Positions 44,364-53,932 are shown, counted from the first letter of the stretch. The stretch is 64,000 nt of DNA from Parapontixanthobacter aurantiacus (GCF_009827635.1 NZ_WTYW01000001.1:762001-826000); one strand, 5' to 3'. The notes: generated by a model not told the origin, from the letters alone. Numbers and translations: made by a program.

Positions 44364-45826
44364 CTGGGCGAGGAGAAACATGGCATCGGAGATACTATTC
44401 GATACATCTCTCCGCTCCCGACGACTTCGAAGAGTGGCGGGATAAAGCCCGCCGTCTCGTTCAATGCGGGATAAAACCGGATCAGGTCATTTGGATCGAA
44501 CCCGGCGGAAACTCGGACTTGTTTTCAGTAGCAGATGGGAAAGGCAGCACGGCGGAACTGCCAGACTTGCCTGATCATCCGTCACAAATCCGCGTCAGCA
44601 AGCGGTTCATGGCCGTGGCCAAGAACGCTTCTCTCCATTCCGATCCGGAACGCTTCGCTTTGCTTTATGGCTTGCTCTGGCGCTTGCAGACCAATGGCGG
44701 CTTGATGGAAGACAAGACGGATGACGACGTTCGCAGACTGGAGGAGATGGACAAGAACGTCCGCCGCGACAGCCACAAGATGCATGCGTTCGTTCGGTTT
44801 CGCGAAGTCGAGAGCGCCGGGTCTCCAGAGGGCAGAAACCGTTACGTCGCGTGGTTCGAGCCCGAGCACCATATCGTTCGCGCAAATGCAGGCTTTTTCG
44901 TAAGACGTTTCACGAACATGCAATGGTCTATCTTGACCCCCAAGGGATCGCTGCATTGGGATGGCGAAATTCTGAAGGCAGGGCCCGGTGCGTCGATTAC
45001 CGACGCTCCCGATGGCGATCCGGTAGAGGAGCTGTGGCGAAGATACTATGCGTCCATCTTCAATCCTGCGCGTTTGAAGGTTGGGGCCATGCTCAGCGAG
45101 ATGCCCAAGAAGTATTGGAAAAATCTGCCGGAAGCGGAGCTGATCCCTGCGCTGATTTCGGGAGCGCAGAAGCGAGAAGCTGAAATGGTTGCAACGGGTG
45201 AACGTGAAGAACTGGAAAGGCCGGACACCCTCGATCAACTAGATCGGGCCATTCACGGTTGCACGAACTGCCCAATCGGGTTGCTTGAGAACGAAGCCGT
45301 CGCCGGAGAAGGACCGGCTGATAAGGAAGCATTTTCCGGTCTCATGATCGTTGGCGAACAGCCGGGCGATCAAGAGGATCGAACGGGGAAACCCTTTGTC
45401 GGACCCGCCGGGCAGCTGCTCGATGGTCATCTCGAACGCGCGGGTATCGATCGTAAGTCGGCTTACGTCACTAATGCCGTCAAACATTTTAAATACGTTC
45501 AGCGAGGTAAGCGGAGAATTCACCAGTCGCCGGGTGCGAAGGAAATCGACACCTGCCGCTGGTGGCTTGAGAGCGAAACTGACCTAGTCGACCCCAAACT
45601 TATCCTTAGTCTTGGAGCAAGCGCGGCGCGAGCCTTTCTCGGAAAAACGGTCAGCATTACGAAGGTGCGCGGAGAGCCGATCAAGCTCGACGGCGGCAGG
45701 GAATTATGGGCGACCGTCCATCCATCCTACCTCCTGAGGCTCGATGGCGAAGCTGCAGACGCACAAGCCGAGGCATTCCAGCGCGACTTGGCCAGAGTTT
45801 CGGAGCGGCTGCGCGAACTTGCCTGA
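44360..45826 (+). CDS. udgX: DUF4130 - UdgX fusion protein (uracil-DNA-binding/crosslinking)
   Basis: A 488-residue two-domain protein. Residues about 1-260 are a DUF4130/TIGR03915-like domain (DFEEWRDKARRLV..., VSKRFMAVAKNASLHSD, MHAFVRFREV, WFEPEHHIVRANAGFFVRRF, MQWSILTPKGS), linked in other genomes to the rSAM gene. Residues about 285-488 are a UdgX-type UDG: CTNCPI cysteines for the iron-sulfur cluster, motif A GEQPGDQED (332-340), the insertion loop KRRIH (384-388) and VHPSYLLR with His454. UdgX forms a covalent bond to uracil-derived abasic DNA through the His of KRRIH, so His388 is the predicted attachment residue. Family knowledge gives this chemistry; the role of the fused N-terminal domain is not known. 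Confidence 0.88.
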   Translation: MTGRGETWHRRYYSIHLSAPDDFEEWRDKARRLVQCGIKPDQVIWIEPGGNSDLFSVADGKGSTAELPDLPDHPSQIRVSKRFMAVAKNASLHSDPERFALLYGLLWRLQTNGGLMEDKTDDDVRRLEEMDKNVRRDSHKMHAFVRFREVESAGSPEGRNRYVAWFEPEHHIVRANAGFFVRRFTNMQWSILTPKGSLHWDGEILKAGPGASITDAPDGDPVEELWRRYYASIFNPARLKVGAMLSEMPKKYWKNLPEAELIPALISGAQKREAEMVATGEREELERPDTLDQLDRAIHGCTNCPIGLLENEAVAGEGPADKEAFSGLMIVGEQPGDQEDRTGKPFVGPAGQLLDGHLERAGIDRKSAYVTNAVKHFKYVQRGKRRIHQSPGAKEIDTCRWWLESETDLVDPKLILSLGASAARAFLGKTVSITKVRGEPIKLDGGRELWATVHPSYLLRLDGEAADAQAEAFQRDLARVSERLRELA

Positions 45827-45830
45827 CGCT

Positions 45831-46556
45831 TTGTCGTTCTCCCGCCGCATCGGTCGTTTCGCCGGCGATTTGCGTACGGTCCGTTTGGTGATGGCAGTCG
45901 GAATAATTCTCATGGGCGCCGTTTGGCTGCACCAACATCCGCAACACAATCCGTGGGCTCCACTCGATCTGAGAGAACCTTACGGATTGGCGACATCCGC
46001 AAAGCTGCAGAGTCTTCGAGACGATGTGCAGACATGTCGCTCTGTGCTCGAACGCAGCGAAGTGGCTTTTCAGATTTTACCCCCCGACGAGGGACAGCAG
46101 GATCAATGCCGCAGAAGCGATAAGACGGTGCTCCCCGGTCTACCTCTTTCGCCTGACCGACCTGTCGCATCGTGTCCCGTCTTGGCCGCGTTCGAAATTT
46201 GGCTCGAGCAGACCGTCAGGCCGGCAGCGATCGAAATTTTCGAGGAGGACATCGCATCCGTCGAACATCTCGGCACCTATAGCTGCCGCAGGATTGGCAA
46301 CTCTGCAGAAGGAACGTGGAGCGAGCATGCTCAAGGCAATGCAATCGACATCGCCGCGTTCAATCTCACGAACGGCCGGCGTATCAGCGTCCTGGACGAC
46401 TGGAACGGAGAGGATCGGGAGCAGGAGTTCCTAAATGCAGTTCGCGACGGCGCATGCTCCGTATATGCCACGGTGCTGTCACCGGACTACAATGCCGCCC
46501 ATCGCGACCACTTTCATTTTGATCAGTCGAAGCGTTTTGGCGGCGTTTGCCGATGA
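45831..46556 (+). CDS. extensin-family protein (LAS-peptidase-like fold)
   Basis: A protein of about 240 residues with an N-terminal signal anchor (VRLVMAVGIILMGAVWL) and a C-terminal extensin-like domain. The end carries SEHAQGNAIDIAAF and AHRDHFHFD, the His/Asp set resembling zinc D,D-peptidases, plus several Cys (VQTCRSVL, DQCRRSD, VASCPVL, YSCRRIG, GACSVY, GGVCR) expected to form disulfides in the periplasm. Start uncertain: TTG at 45831 lies 4 bases after the udgX stop and keeps a basic segment before the helix; ATG at 45891 is the alternative. The gene is close enough to be co-transcribed with rSAM-udgX, though its function seems unrelated. Confidence 0.78.
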   Translation: MSFSRRIGRFAGDLRTVRLVMAVGIILMGAVWLHQHPQHNPWAPLDLREPYGLATSAKLQSLRDDVQTCRSVLERSEVAFQILPPDEGQQDQCRRSDKTVLPGLPLSPDRPVASCPVLAAFEIWLEQTVRPAAIEIFEEDIASVEHLGTYSCRRIGNSAEGTWSEHAQGNAIDIAAFNLTNGRRISVLDDWNGEDREQEFLNAVRDGACSVYATVLSPDYNAAHRDHFHFDQSKRFGGVCR

Positions 46557-46559
46557 AGT

Positions 46560-47249
46560 TTACACAGGCTCAAGAGCATAGCCGGCCGAACGGACCGTGC
46601 GAATAGGGTCGTTGACGTCATCGATGTGAATAGCTTTGCGAAGCCGACGAATATGAACGTCGACGGTCCTGAGTTCGATATCGCTTCCCGTCCCCCAGAC
46701 CCCGTCGAGAAGTTGTCCGCGACTGAAAACGCGCCCCGGACTTTCCATGAAGAACTTCAGCAACCGGTATTCGGTAGGCCCCAATTGCAAAGTCTGACCG
46801 CGGCGTTCGACCTTATGAGCTACGGCATCGAGACGAAGGTCACCGACTTCGATGGCTTCGCCGGCAAGGGCAGGGCGGATACGACGCATGACAGCCGATA
46901 CACGGGCGAGCAGCTCGCGCGGGCTGAACGGTTTGGTGATATAGTCGTCCGCACCCGTTTCCAGACCGCGAACGCGATCGTCCTCGCCTTCGCGGGCGGT
47001 CAGCATGATAATCGGAACGTGCGCCGTCGTTTTGTCGCGCCTCAGTCTGCGGCAGACTTCGATGCCACTCGTTCCCTCAATCATCCAATCGAGAATTACA
47101 AGATCCGGAAGGTCTTCGCTTGCCATGACGAGAGCTTCGTCGCCATCTGCCGTTACCCGGACTCGATAGCCCTCGTTGGTAAAGCGATACTCGAGAAGCT
47201 CCGACAGGGCCGGATCATCTTCGACAAGGATAAGCTTCGCGCCTTTCAT
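46560..47249 (-). CDS. phoB: phosphate regulon response regulator PhoB
   Basis: A 229-residue OmpR/PhoB-family regulator. Receiver domain with the acidic pocket VEDD and the phospho-acceptor Asp54 (VILDWMIEG), then a winged-helix DNA-binding domain with LGPTEYRLLKFFMESPGRVFSR and TVDVHIRRLRKAI. The EGTSGIEVCRRLRRDK and the pst/phoU neighbours identify it as PhoB. Start at the ATG 47249; a GTG at 47273 would add 8 residues. Last gene of the phosphate module, convergent with the extensin-family gene only 3 bases away. Confidence 0.93.
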   Translation of the reverse strand: MKGAKLILVEDDPALSELLEYRFTNEGYRVRVTADGDEALVMASEDLPDLVILDWMIEGTSGIEVCRRLRRDKTTAHVPIIMLTAREGEDDRVRGLETGADDYITKPFSPRELLARVSAVMRRIRPALAGEAIEVGDLRLDAVAHKVERRGQTLQLGPTEYRLLKFFMESPGRVFSRGQLLDGVWGTGSDIELRTVDVHIRRLRKAIHIDDVNDPIRTVRSAGYALEPV

Positions 47250-47309
47250 CCTATCGGTCTTCGTTCTTCGCACAGTTCGCCGGGATCATCTCGATTGCCT
47301 CGCCGCTGC

Positions 47310-47981
47310 TTAGAGGTCGTCGTCGATCGGATAGGTGCCGGTAGCGGCGAAGTGGACCATCTCGGCGACATTCGTAGCATGGTCTCCGATACGTTCGATA
47401 TTACGGGCAACGAAGAGCAGCTGTGCGGCGCTCGAAATCGTTGCGGGGTTTTCAACCATATGGCTGACGAGATTGCGGAAGATGCTGTCGTAGAACGCAT
47501 CGACCTTTTCATCGGCCTGGATAACGTCCAGCGCCAAATCAGGGTCACGTGCGGCATAGGCCGTCAGCACGTCATGGACCATCTCTGCTGCGACTTCGGC
47601 CATTGCGGGGATCAAAGTTAGGGGTTCGAAGCGGCTGCGTTGTTCAATCCGATCGACCCGCTTGGCAATGTTCTTTGCATAGTCGCCGATCCGCTCGACC
47701 ACACCGGCAATTTTCAGCGCCGCGATTACCTCGCGCAAGTCGTCGGCCATCGGCGCCCTTAGGGCGATGACCCGCACGGAAAGCGTGTCGACCTCTGCCT
47801 CGAGGACATCGATCTTCTTGTCGCGAGCGACCACTTTCTTGCCGAGTTCCACATCGCCCCGGACGATCGCTTCGATCGCTTCCTGAATGGAAACTTCGGC
47901 GAGGCCGCCCATCTCTGCGATGAGACCCCTCAGGCGGGTGATGTCTTCGTCGAATGCCTTGACTGTATGTTCCACCATCAT
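47310..47981 (-). CDS. phoU: phosphate signalling regulator PhoU
   Basis: A 223-residue PhoU made of two three-helix repeats. Each has the PhoU metal-binding pattern: [16 protein letters not shown] in the first and [16 protein letters not shown] in the second. PhoU links the Pst transporter to PhoR, keeping the Pho regulon off when phosphate is plentiful. Its ATG overlaps the pstB stop (ATGA). Confidence 0.95.
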   Translation of the reverse strand: MMVEHTVKAFDEDITRLRGLIAEMGGLAEVSIQEAIEAIVRGDVELGKKVVARDKKIDVLEAEVDTLSVRVIALRAPMADDLREVIAALKIAGVVERIGDYAKNIAKRVDRIEQRSRFEPLTLIPAMAEVAAEMVHDVLTAYAARDPDLALDVIQADEKVDAFYDSIFRNLVSHMVENPATISSAAQLLFVARNIERIGDHATNVAEMVHFAATGTYPIDDDL

Positions 47982-48769
47982 CCGTACCTTCCGGTGATAT
48001 AGTCTTTGGTCCGAGTTTCCAGCGGGTTCGTGAAGATATCGGATGTCGGTCCGTATTCGACCATTTGCCCAAGGTGAAAGAAGGCTGTGCGCTGCGATAC
48101 GCGCGCTGCCTGCTGCATCGAATGGGTCACGATGACGATCGCGTAATTGTCAGCGAGGTCATTTATCAGCTCCTCGATCTTCGCAGTCGCAATCGGGTCG
48201 AGTGCCGAACATGGTTCGTCCATAAGGATGACTTCCGGGTCGACCGCAATCGCGCGTGCGATGCAGAGCCGCTGCTGTTGTCCGCCGGAAAGAGCGGTTC
48301 CGGAATCGCTCAGCCGATCCTTCACTTCTTCCCAAAGACCGGCGCGCTTGAGCGAATGCTCGACGACGGCATCCATGTCGTCCTTCTTTTCCGCAAAGCC
48401 ATGGATACGCGGTCCGTAAGCGACGTTTTCGTAGATCGACTTGGGGAAGGGATTGGGCTTTTGAAACACCATCCCGACACGTGCGCGTAGCTGTACGACG
48501 TCAATTTTCGGACTGTAAATATTCTCGCCGTCCAGCGTAATTTCACCGTCTACCCGGGCAGAGGGGATGGTGTCGTTCATACGGTTCAAGGTCCGCAGGA
48601 ATGTCGACTTTCCGCAGCCCGATGGTCCGATGAACGCAGTCACCAGCTTGTTCGGAATGTCGATCGATACGTTGTCGATGGCGCGCTTGCTCTCGTAATA
48701 GACCGAGACGTCGCGGGCCTGCATCTTCGCATCACGGACTTCCATGTTCTGGTGTATTCTGGTCACCAC
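47978..48769 (-). CDS. pstB: phosphate ABC transporter ATP-binding protein PstB
   Basis: A 263-residue ATPase of the high-affinity phosphate importer. Walker [10 protein letters not shown], the Q-loop [21 protein letters not shown] (distinctive for PstB), signature [14 protein letters not shown] and Walker [14 protein letters not shown] are all present. It begins with GTG GTG; its start overlaps the pstA stop, and its own stop overlaps phoU. Confidence 0.96.
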   Translation of the reverse strand: MVTRIHQNMEVRDAKMQARDVSVYYESKRAIDNVSIDIPNKLVTAFIGPSGCGKSTFLRTLNRMNDTIPSARVDGEITLDGENIYSPKIDVVQLRARVGMVFQKPNPFPKSIYENVAYGPRIHGFAEKKDDMDAVVEHSLKRAGLWEEVKDRLSDSGTALSGGQQQRLCIARAIAVDPEVILMDEPCSALDPIATAKIEELINDLADNYAIVIVTHSMQQAARVSQRTAFFHLGQMVEYGPTSDIFTNPLETRTKDYITGRYG

Positions 48770-50013
48770 TTTTTCTCGAATTTATTGCGCAGGTAGATAG
48801 CTAATCCGTTCATTAGCAGGAGGAAGATCAATAGCACTATAATTGCCGCACTCGTGCGCTCGACGAAGCCGCGGTCGATCTCGTCGGACCACAGGAAAAT
48901 CTGCACGGGTAATACGGTTGCCGGGGACGTGAAGCCGTCTGGCGGACTGGCAACGAACGCACGCATGCCAATCATGAGAAGCGGAGCCGTCTCGCCGAGG
49001 GCGCGCGCCATTCCAATAATCGTGCCCGTCAGAATGCCGGGTAGGGCCAGCGGAAGGACGTGATGGAAAACCACCTGCACGCGCGATGCGCCAAGGGCTA
49101 GCCCGCCATCCCTGATCGAGGGCGGCACTGCCTTGATGGCGTTGCGACCCGAGATGACGATGACGGGCATGGTCATAAGGGCCAGCGTCATCCCGCCGAT
49201 CAGCGGTGCCGATCGCATGTTCGGAAAAATCCAGAGAAAGACAGCCAGGCCGAGAAGTCCGAAAATGATGGAAGGAACTGCGGCAAGATTGTTGATCGAT
49301 ACTTCGATTATATCGGTGAGCCGGTTCTTCGGCGCATATTCTTCAAGGTAAACCGCAGCCAGCACTCCAATGGGAAAAGCAAGTGCGAGAGTGACCAGCA
49401 TCGTCAGCATCGAACCCTTCAGAGCCCCCCAAATGCCGACCTGTTGCGGGCTCGTCGCATCCGAGCGGGTCAGAAAGCCCCAGTCGAACCGGTTTTCGAT
49501 CAGGCCCGCTTCCGACAACTCGTCAGCAAGAGCCTGCATTTCCGGCGAACCCTCGCCCGCATAACCCGATGCTAGCTTGGCATCGATGGGAAGCGAAACG
49601 ACTTCCTCGCGTTGCAAAATTCCAGGATCGTCTACAATTTGCTGGGCCACCTCTCGCCACGCCGACGAGTTGAGGATGGCAGACCCTTCCAATCCGGTCT
49701 CTGCCTCTACCGCTGCTTCCACGATCTGCGGAAGACCTTGCGCTTCAAGGGAAGAGAGGGCTCGCTCGCTTCTCAGGGTGGCCTCGTCCCCGGCAAGGCC
49801 TGAGGCTGCGAAATCTATGGGGACTTGCAGTTCCGTCCGCTGAAACCCGCCAACCGCATTGAGCGACATCGAAACGAGCAGAATCGCCAGGACAGTAATG
49901 GAAAACAGGATAGCGGCGAGGCCGAAGAACTTGAAACGTTTCTCGGCGAGATAGCGCTTGCGAAGGCGCTTGTCGAACTCGGCGGTACGTGTCGGATTGG
50001 AAAAGCTCGCCAT
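48763..50013 (-). CDS. pstA: phosphate ABC transporter permease PstA (long N-terminal extension)
   Basis: A 416-residue permease. After the first helix (about 30-55) comes an insertion of roughly 130 residues with no membrane character (DUF3333-like, periplasmic), then the usual five-helix BPD_transp_1 region starting with [22 protein letters not shown]. The EAA-type cytoplasmic loop reads [30 protein letters not shown]. coli PstA is about 300 residues, so the insertion is a feature of the alphaproteobacterial long form. Lies 2 bases after pstC. Confidence 0.92.
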   Translation of the reverse strand: MASFSNPTRTAEFDKRLRKRYLAEKRFKFFGLAAILFSITVLAILLVSMSLNAVGGFQRTELQVPIDFAASGLAGDEATLRSERALSSLEAQGLPQIVEAAVEAETGLEGSAILNSSAWREVAQQIVDDPGILQREEVVSLPIDAKLASGYAGEGSPEMQALADELSEAGLIENRFDWGFLTRSDATSPQQVGIWGALKGSMLTMLVTLALAFPIGVLAAVYLEEYAPKNRLTDIIEVSINNLAAVPSIIFGLLGLAVFLWIFPNMRSAPLIGGMTLALMTMPVIVISGRNAIKAVPPSIRDGGLALGASRVQVVFHHVLPLALPGILTGTIIGMARALGETAPLLMIGMRAFVASPPDGFTSPATVLPVQIFLWSDEIDRGFVERTSAAIIVLLIFLLLMNGLAIYLRNKFEKKW

Positions 50014-50015
50014 GG

Positions 50016-51401
50016 CTATTCGTAAGCCTCACGAAATCGCTTAACGACGCGGAGAGCGATGAAGTTCAACCCGAGCGTCACGAGAAACAGGACGAAGCCG
50101 AGCGCGAATGCTGCGAGGGTCGCAGGGTGATCGAAGCTTCCTTCTCCAGTCAGCAACGCGACGATCTGGTAAGTGACAGTCGTCATGGTTTCCAGAGGAT
50201 TGGCTGTCAGGTTTGCAGCGGCACCGGCGGCCATGACGACGATCATCGTTTCTCCGATCGCGCGGCTGATGGCCAGCATGATACCGGCCACGATACCCGG
50301 CAAGGCTGCGGGTACAAGGACGCGGCGGATTGTTTCGGACGTCGTCGCACCCATGGCGAGGCTGCCATCGCGCATGGACTGCGGAACAGCGGCGATCGAA
50401 TCGTCAGCCATGGATGATACGAACGGTATAATCATCACGCCCATAACGAGACCGGCTGCGAGGGCACTCTCGCTCGACGCATTCTCGACCCCGGCAGCGC
50501 GCGCAATGTCGCGGATGAAGGGTGCGACGGTCAGCGCGGCAAAATAACCGTAAACCACGGTCGGTACGCCAGCCAGAATTTCGAGCGTCGGCTTGAGCCA
50601 GCTGCGCCATTTCGGACTGGCATATTGCGTGAGGTAGATTGCGCTCATCAAGCCCAGGGGAATGGCAACAATCATCGCAATAATCGCGCCAATATAGATC
50701 GTGCCCCAGAAAAGCGGAATTGCACCGTAGCGGCTCGGATCGGGATTGTCGGCACTCGCGATCGGGTCGGGACCCCATTCGGTTCCAAACAGGAAATCGA
50801 TCGGGCTGATCTTCTCGAAGAAGCGAAAGGTTTCGAAGACAAGGCTGACGACGATGCCAAGGGTCGTGAGAATGGCGACCAGCGATGCCAAGATCAGCAC
50901 CGACATCACGATCTTCTCGACTTTCGTCCGCGCTGCGAAGTCCGGCTTCAATCGCAAGAATGCCTGCATTCCGGCAAGCAGAGCGATAATGACGGTGAGC
51001 GCCAGACCGATGAACTGATAACGCGACAATGCATCGCGATACGGTTCGATAAGGGGCCGCGCTCCCTCGTTGAACACACCAATCGCCGAACCCTCGGCGA
51101 CGGCACGCGCTTCGTTCAGCAGTTTGGTTCGCTCGAGATCGAAATCAGGCAGGGCCTGACCAGCGGGACTTGCGAGAACGGATTGGGTGACGAGTTGGGG
51201 CGATATGACGCTCCATAAACCGATGAACAGCAGGACTGGCAGGATGATCCACAACGCGACGAACCACGCATGATATTGCGGTCGCGCGGCCAGTCTTCGC
51301 GCGCCATCAGCCTTTTGAAAGCTCCATGCACGCGCCCTTGCTGCCAGCCATCCGGCCAGTGCAAGCCCGACAGCCAGCAGCAAGAGAGTTGTTATTGTCA
51401 T
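50016..51401 (-). CDS. pstC: phosphate ABC transporter permease PstC (long form)
   Basis: A 461-residue permease partner of PstA. It starts with an extra N-terminal membrane region (about 1-190, including ITTLLLLAVGLALAGWL and a helix near residue 50), then the core permease domain with IPLFWGTIYIGAIIAMIVAIPLGLMSAIYL and the EAA loop SMRDGSLAMGATTSETIRRVLVPAALPGI. As with PstA the extension is typical of the long alphaproteobacterial form. Fifteen bases separate it from pstS. Confidence 0.92.
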   Translation of the reverse strand: MTITTLLLLAVGLALAGWLAARARAWSFQKADGARRLAARPQYHAWFVALWIILPVLLFIGLWSVISPQLVTQSVLASPAGQALPDFDLERTKLLNEARAVAEGSAIGVFNEGARPLIEPYRDALSRYQFIGLALTVIIALLAGMQAFLRLKPDFAARTKVEKIVMSVLILASLVAILTTLGIVVSLVFETFRFFEKISPIDFLFGTEWGPDPIASADNPDPSRYGAIPLFWGTIYIGAIIAMIVAIPLGLMSAIYLTQYASPKWRSWLKPTLEILAGVPTVVYGYFAALTVAPFIRDIARAAGVENASSESALAAGLVMGVMIIPFVSSMADDSIAAVPQSMRDGSLAMGATTSETIRRVLVPAALPGIVAGIMLAISRAIGETMIVVMAAGAAANLTANPLETMTTVTYQIVALLTGEGSFDHPATLAAFALGFVLFLVTLGLNFIALRVVKRFREAYE

Positions 51402-51415
51402 GAGTCAGCGGACGA

Positions 51416-52459
51416 TCAGCTCAGATCTTCGCTTGTAAGAGCCGTCAATTCGGTTGCGCGGCGCATCTGTTCGCTGCGCACGTCATTTGGTGTGGCAACC
51501 AGACCGATAGCGGCGAGGGGGCCATCTTCGTTCCAGCTCTTGGTCCACTGGTCGATGAATTCGCGCAGTCCCGGAATGTTGCCGACATGCGCTTTCTTGA
51601 CGTAGACATACAGCGGACGTGCACCGAGATAGTCGAACGATGCAATGTTCTCGTAAGTCGGTTCGACACCGTTCATTGGCAAGCCCTGAACCCGGTCGGA
51701 GTTCTCTTCGAGATAGGAATATCCGAATACGCCGACGGCCTGCGGATTGGTTTCGATCTTCTGGACGATGAGATTGTCCTGCTCGCCCTGCTGGACGTAA
51801 GCACCGTCATTGCGAACTTCGGTACAAATTGCAGTGTGCCGCTCTTCGTCCGTTTCGGCGAGCTGCTCCATTTCCGGATTGGCGTCGCATCCGACTTCGA
51901 GAACCAGTTCCTTCAACGCATCGCGCGTTCCCGAGGTGGGAGGGGGGCCATAGACCAGGATAGGCTCGTCGGGCAGTGAGGGATCGATGTCCGACCAGGT
52001 CTCAGCCGTCTGCTCTTCGCCATAGGGATTGGCGGCCAAAGCCCGGTAAACGATTTCCGGAGTGAGGTTCATCGAGATGCCGTTCTGCGCGGACGCGAAG
52101 GCAATGCCATCGAGGCCAACCTGCAATTCGACCACTTCGTCAACGCCATTGCTCTGGCATTGCGCGAACTCGGAACTCTTGATCCGGCGTGATGCCATGG
52201 TCACGTCGGGCGTATCGGCGCCGATGCCTTGGCAGAACAAGTTGAAACCAGCTCCGGTCCCGGTCGATTCGATAATCGGCGAGCCGATGCCGGGATTGTC
52301 GAGTGTCAATTGCTCGGCGACCTTCTTTGCGAACGGAAAGACCGTAGAGGATCCGACAGCGCGAACCTGGTTCCGCGAATCGGAACCGCCGGAACCTCCG
52401 CAGGATGCGAGAGCCAGAGCGCCCGCGGCGACGAAAATACTAGGAAAACTGCGATACAT
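51416..52459 (-). CDS. pstS: phosphate-binding lipoprotein PstS
   Basis: A 347-residue periplasmic phosphate receptor. The lipobox ends at Cys20 (LALASCGG), so it is membrane-tethered. Phosphate-binding elements include VGSSTVFPF, ESTGTGAGFNLFC and PPPTSGTRDALKELV. The ATG at 52459 gives the signal peptide; the frame extends further upstream to 52540 without signal features. First gene of pstSCAB-phoU-phoB, preceded by a weak Pho-box candidate. Confidence 0.93.
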   Translation of the reverse strand: MYRSFPSIFVAAGALALASCGGSGGSDSRNQVRAVGSSTVFPFAKKVAEQLTLDNPGIGSPIIESTGTGAGFNLFCQGIGADTPDVTMASRRIKSSEFAQCQSNGVDEVVELQVGLDGIAFASAQNGISMNLTPEIVYRALAANPYGEEQTAETWSDIDPSLPDEPILVYGPPPTSGTRDALKELVLEVGCDANPEMEQLAETDEERHTAICTEVRNDGAYVQQGEQDNLIVQKIETNPQAVGVFGYSYLEENSDRVQGLPMNGVEPTYENIASFDYLGARPLYVYVKKAHVGNIPGLREFIDQWTKSWNEDGPLAAIGLVATPNDVRSEQMRRATELTALTSEDLS

Positions 52460-52514
52460 GACTGCCAACCTTTGCCTGTTTGGCGGAAAGATAGCCGCGC
52501 TAGAGCGACCTAAT

Positions 52515-52532
52515 GTTACGAATTGGAGACAG
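52515..52532 (-). promoter_or_regulatory. candidate Pho box upstream of pstS
   Basis: On the minus strand CTGTCTC-CAAT-TCGTAAC resembles the PhoB motif CTGTCAT-N4-CTGTCAT. The first half agrees at 5 of 7 positions and the second only loosely. It lies about 55 bases before the pstS ATG, where a PhoB site is expected. Confidence 0.35.
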
Positions 52533-52657
52533 CGTCGCAATGCCTGTCTCCACTACCGTTCGCCCGTTGTATCTTTGGCACGACCATGCGTTAGACGACT
52601 GATTGCGGAATGAGGAGGGACGTCCGCGAGTTTAATCACAAGACAAATTTCTCGCGC

Positions 52658-53932
52658 TCATTTCTCCGGATTCTCCGAAACTTTTCCAACCCCGTTATCA
52701 TACAAGGGAAAGCGAATAGCGACCCGGGTTCCCTCGCCGATCTTGCTTTCGATGGTCATGCGTCCCCGATGGCGTTCGACGATATGCTTGACGATGGCAA
52801 GGCCGAGGCCCGTCCCTCCCGAAGCGCGGCTGCGACCTGGATCGGTGCGGTAGAAACGCCGCGTGAGATGCGGAAGGTGCTCTGCTTCGATGCCCGTTCC
52901 ACGGTCGCTCACAACCATCCTCACCTGATCATTGCGGGCAGTTTCGAGCGCAACCGTCACGCTTTCCGTCTGCGATCCGTATTTGAGCGCGTTGTCGACC
53001 AGATTGCGGACAAGCTGTTCGATCTGCTGCTCGTCCCCGCGAATTGTGAAGTTCTGTTGCATATCGAAGCGCAGCCTCGCCTCGCGATCCGGTCCCGCTC
53101 CGTCCTTCGCTGCCTGCTCAACCAATTCGTTCAACACCAGGGGCTGTGCCGGAGGATCGTGCTTTTCCGCTTCGATGCGTGACAACGACATGAGGTCGTT
53201 GACCAGCGCCAGCATTCGGTTGGCTTCGCGCAGGATGGTCTCGTGAAACCTGATCCTGTTGGCCGGCGATACCTCCTCGCCGTCCTCGACCAGCGTTTCG
53301 ACATAGCCGATGATCGAGGCGAGGGGGGTGCGCAATTCGTGACTCGCATTGGCGACAAAGTCCGAATGCGCGCGGCTGACATCTGATTCGGAGCTTTGAT
53401 CCAGTAATTCGATGACGGCATGGCGATCGCTGATAACCTGCTGCCCAATGCGCCAGATGTCGCGGCGCCTGACCAGTCCCTGCACGATTGTCGAACCGCC
53501 CTTGTCGCTGGTCAGCAATTCGATTGCTTCCGGGTTGCGAAATGCCACGCGCACGTCCTGACCGACGATATGCTCGCCCAGAAGGCGCCGCGCCTCGGCA
53601 TTGGCGATCTCGATCTTGCCCCGATTGGTCATCATCAGTGGCGATCCCGACAAGTCGAGCATTTCGCGCATCGCCTTTGCGTTGATGGACGACGATGCGG
53701 AGTTCGCCTCGACCTGAGGGGGGCGGGAGGCTGCCAGCATGAGGCTGCCGACCCACACAAGGACGACCACCCCGACGAGAATTGGATCGACGCCTGCCGC
53801 AATCATGACCACGCCGGCCAGTGCGGCGAGTGCGAACCCAGCCCAGGAAAAGTCGGAAAGACTACTCATCGAGCGCTCGACTAGCCGCTTCATCGCGCCA
53901 CGCCAAGCAGCCTTGCGCCGACGAATTGCCAT
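52658..53932 (-). CDS. phoR: phosphate regulon sensor histidine kinase PhoR
   Basis: A 424-residue sensor kinase. Two close hydrophobic segments at the N-terminus (about 30-70) form the membrane hairpin, followed by a PAS-like domain (about 85-175), the H-box FVANASHELRTPLASIIGY with His198, and the catalytic domain with LVRNLVDNALKYG, DRGTGIEAEHLPHLTRRFYR and GGTGLGLAIVKHIV. Lack of a large periplasmic domain is normal for PhoR, which receives its signal through Pst and PhoU. The 198-bp gap to pstS suggests separate promoters. Confidence 0.9.
   Translation of the reverse strand: MAIRRRKAAWRGAMKRLVERSMSSLSDFSWAGFALAALAGVVMIAAGVDPILVGVVVLVWVGSLMLAASRPPQVEANSASSSINAKAMREMLDLSGSPLMMTNRGKIEIANAEARRLLGEHIVGQDVRVAFRNPEAIELLTSDKGGSTIVQGLVRRRDIWRIGQQVISDRHAVIELLDQSSESDVSRAHSDFVANASHELRTPLASIIGYVETLVEDGEEVSPANRIRFHETILREANRMLALVNDLMSLSRIEAEKHDPPAQPLVLNELVEQAAKDGAGPDREARLRFDMQQNFTIRGDEQQIEQLVRNLVDNALKYGSQTESVTVALETARNDQVRMVVSDRGTGIEAEHLPHLTRRFYRTDPGRSRASGGTGLGLAIVKHIVERHRGRMTIESKIGEGTRVAIRFPLYDNGVGKVSENPEK

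Noticed and set aside
46626-47621. 331-residue plus-strand open frame
   Set aside because: Antisense to phoB and phoU, both unmistakable.
52571-52585. Sigma54-like promoter TGGCAC...TGC upstream of pstS
   Set aside because: Only 9 bases separate the GG and GC elements; sigma54 promoters need 10, and the orientation does not face a gene.
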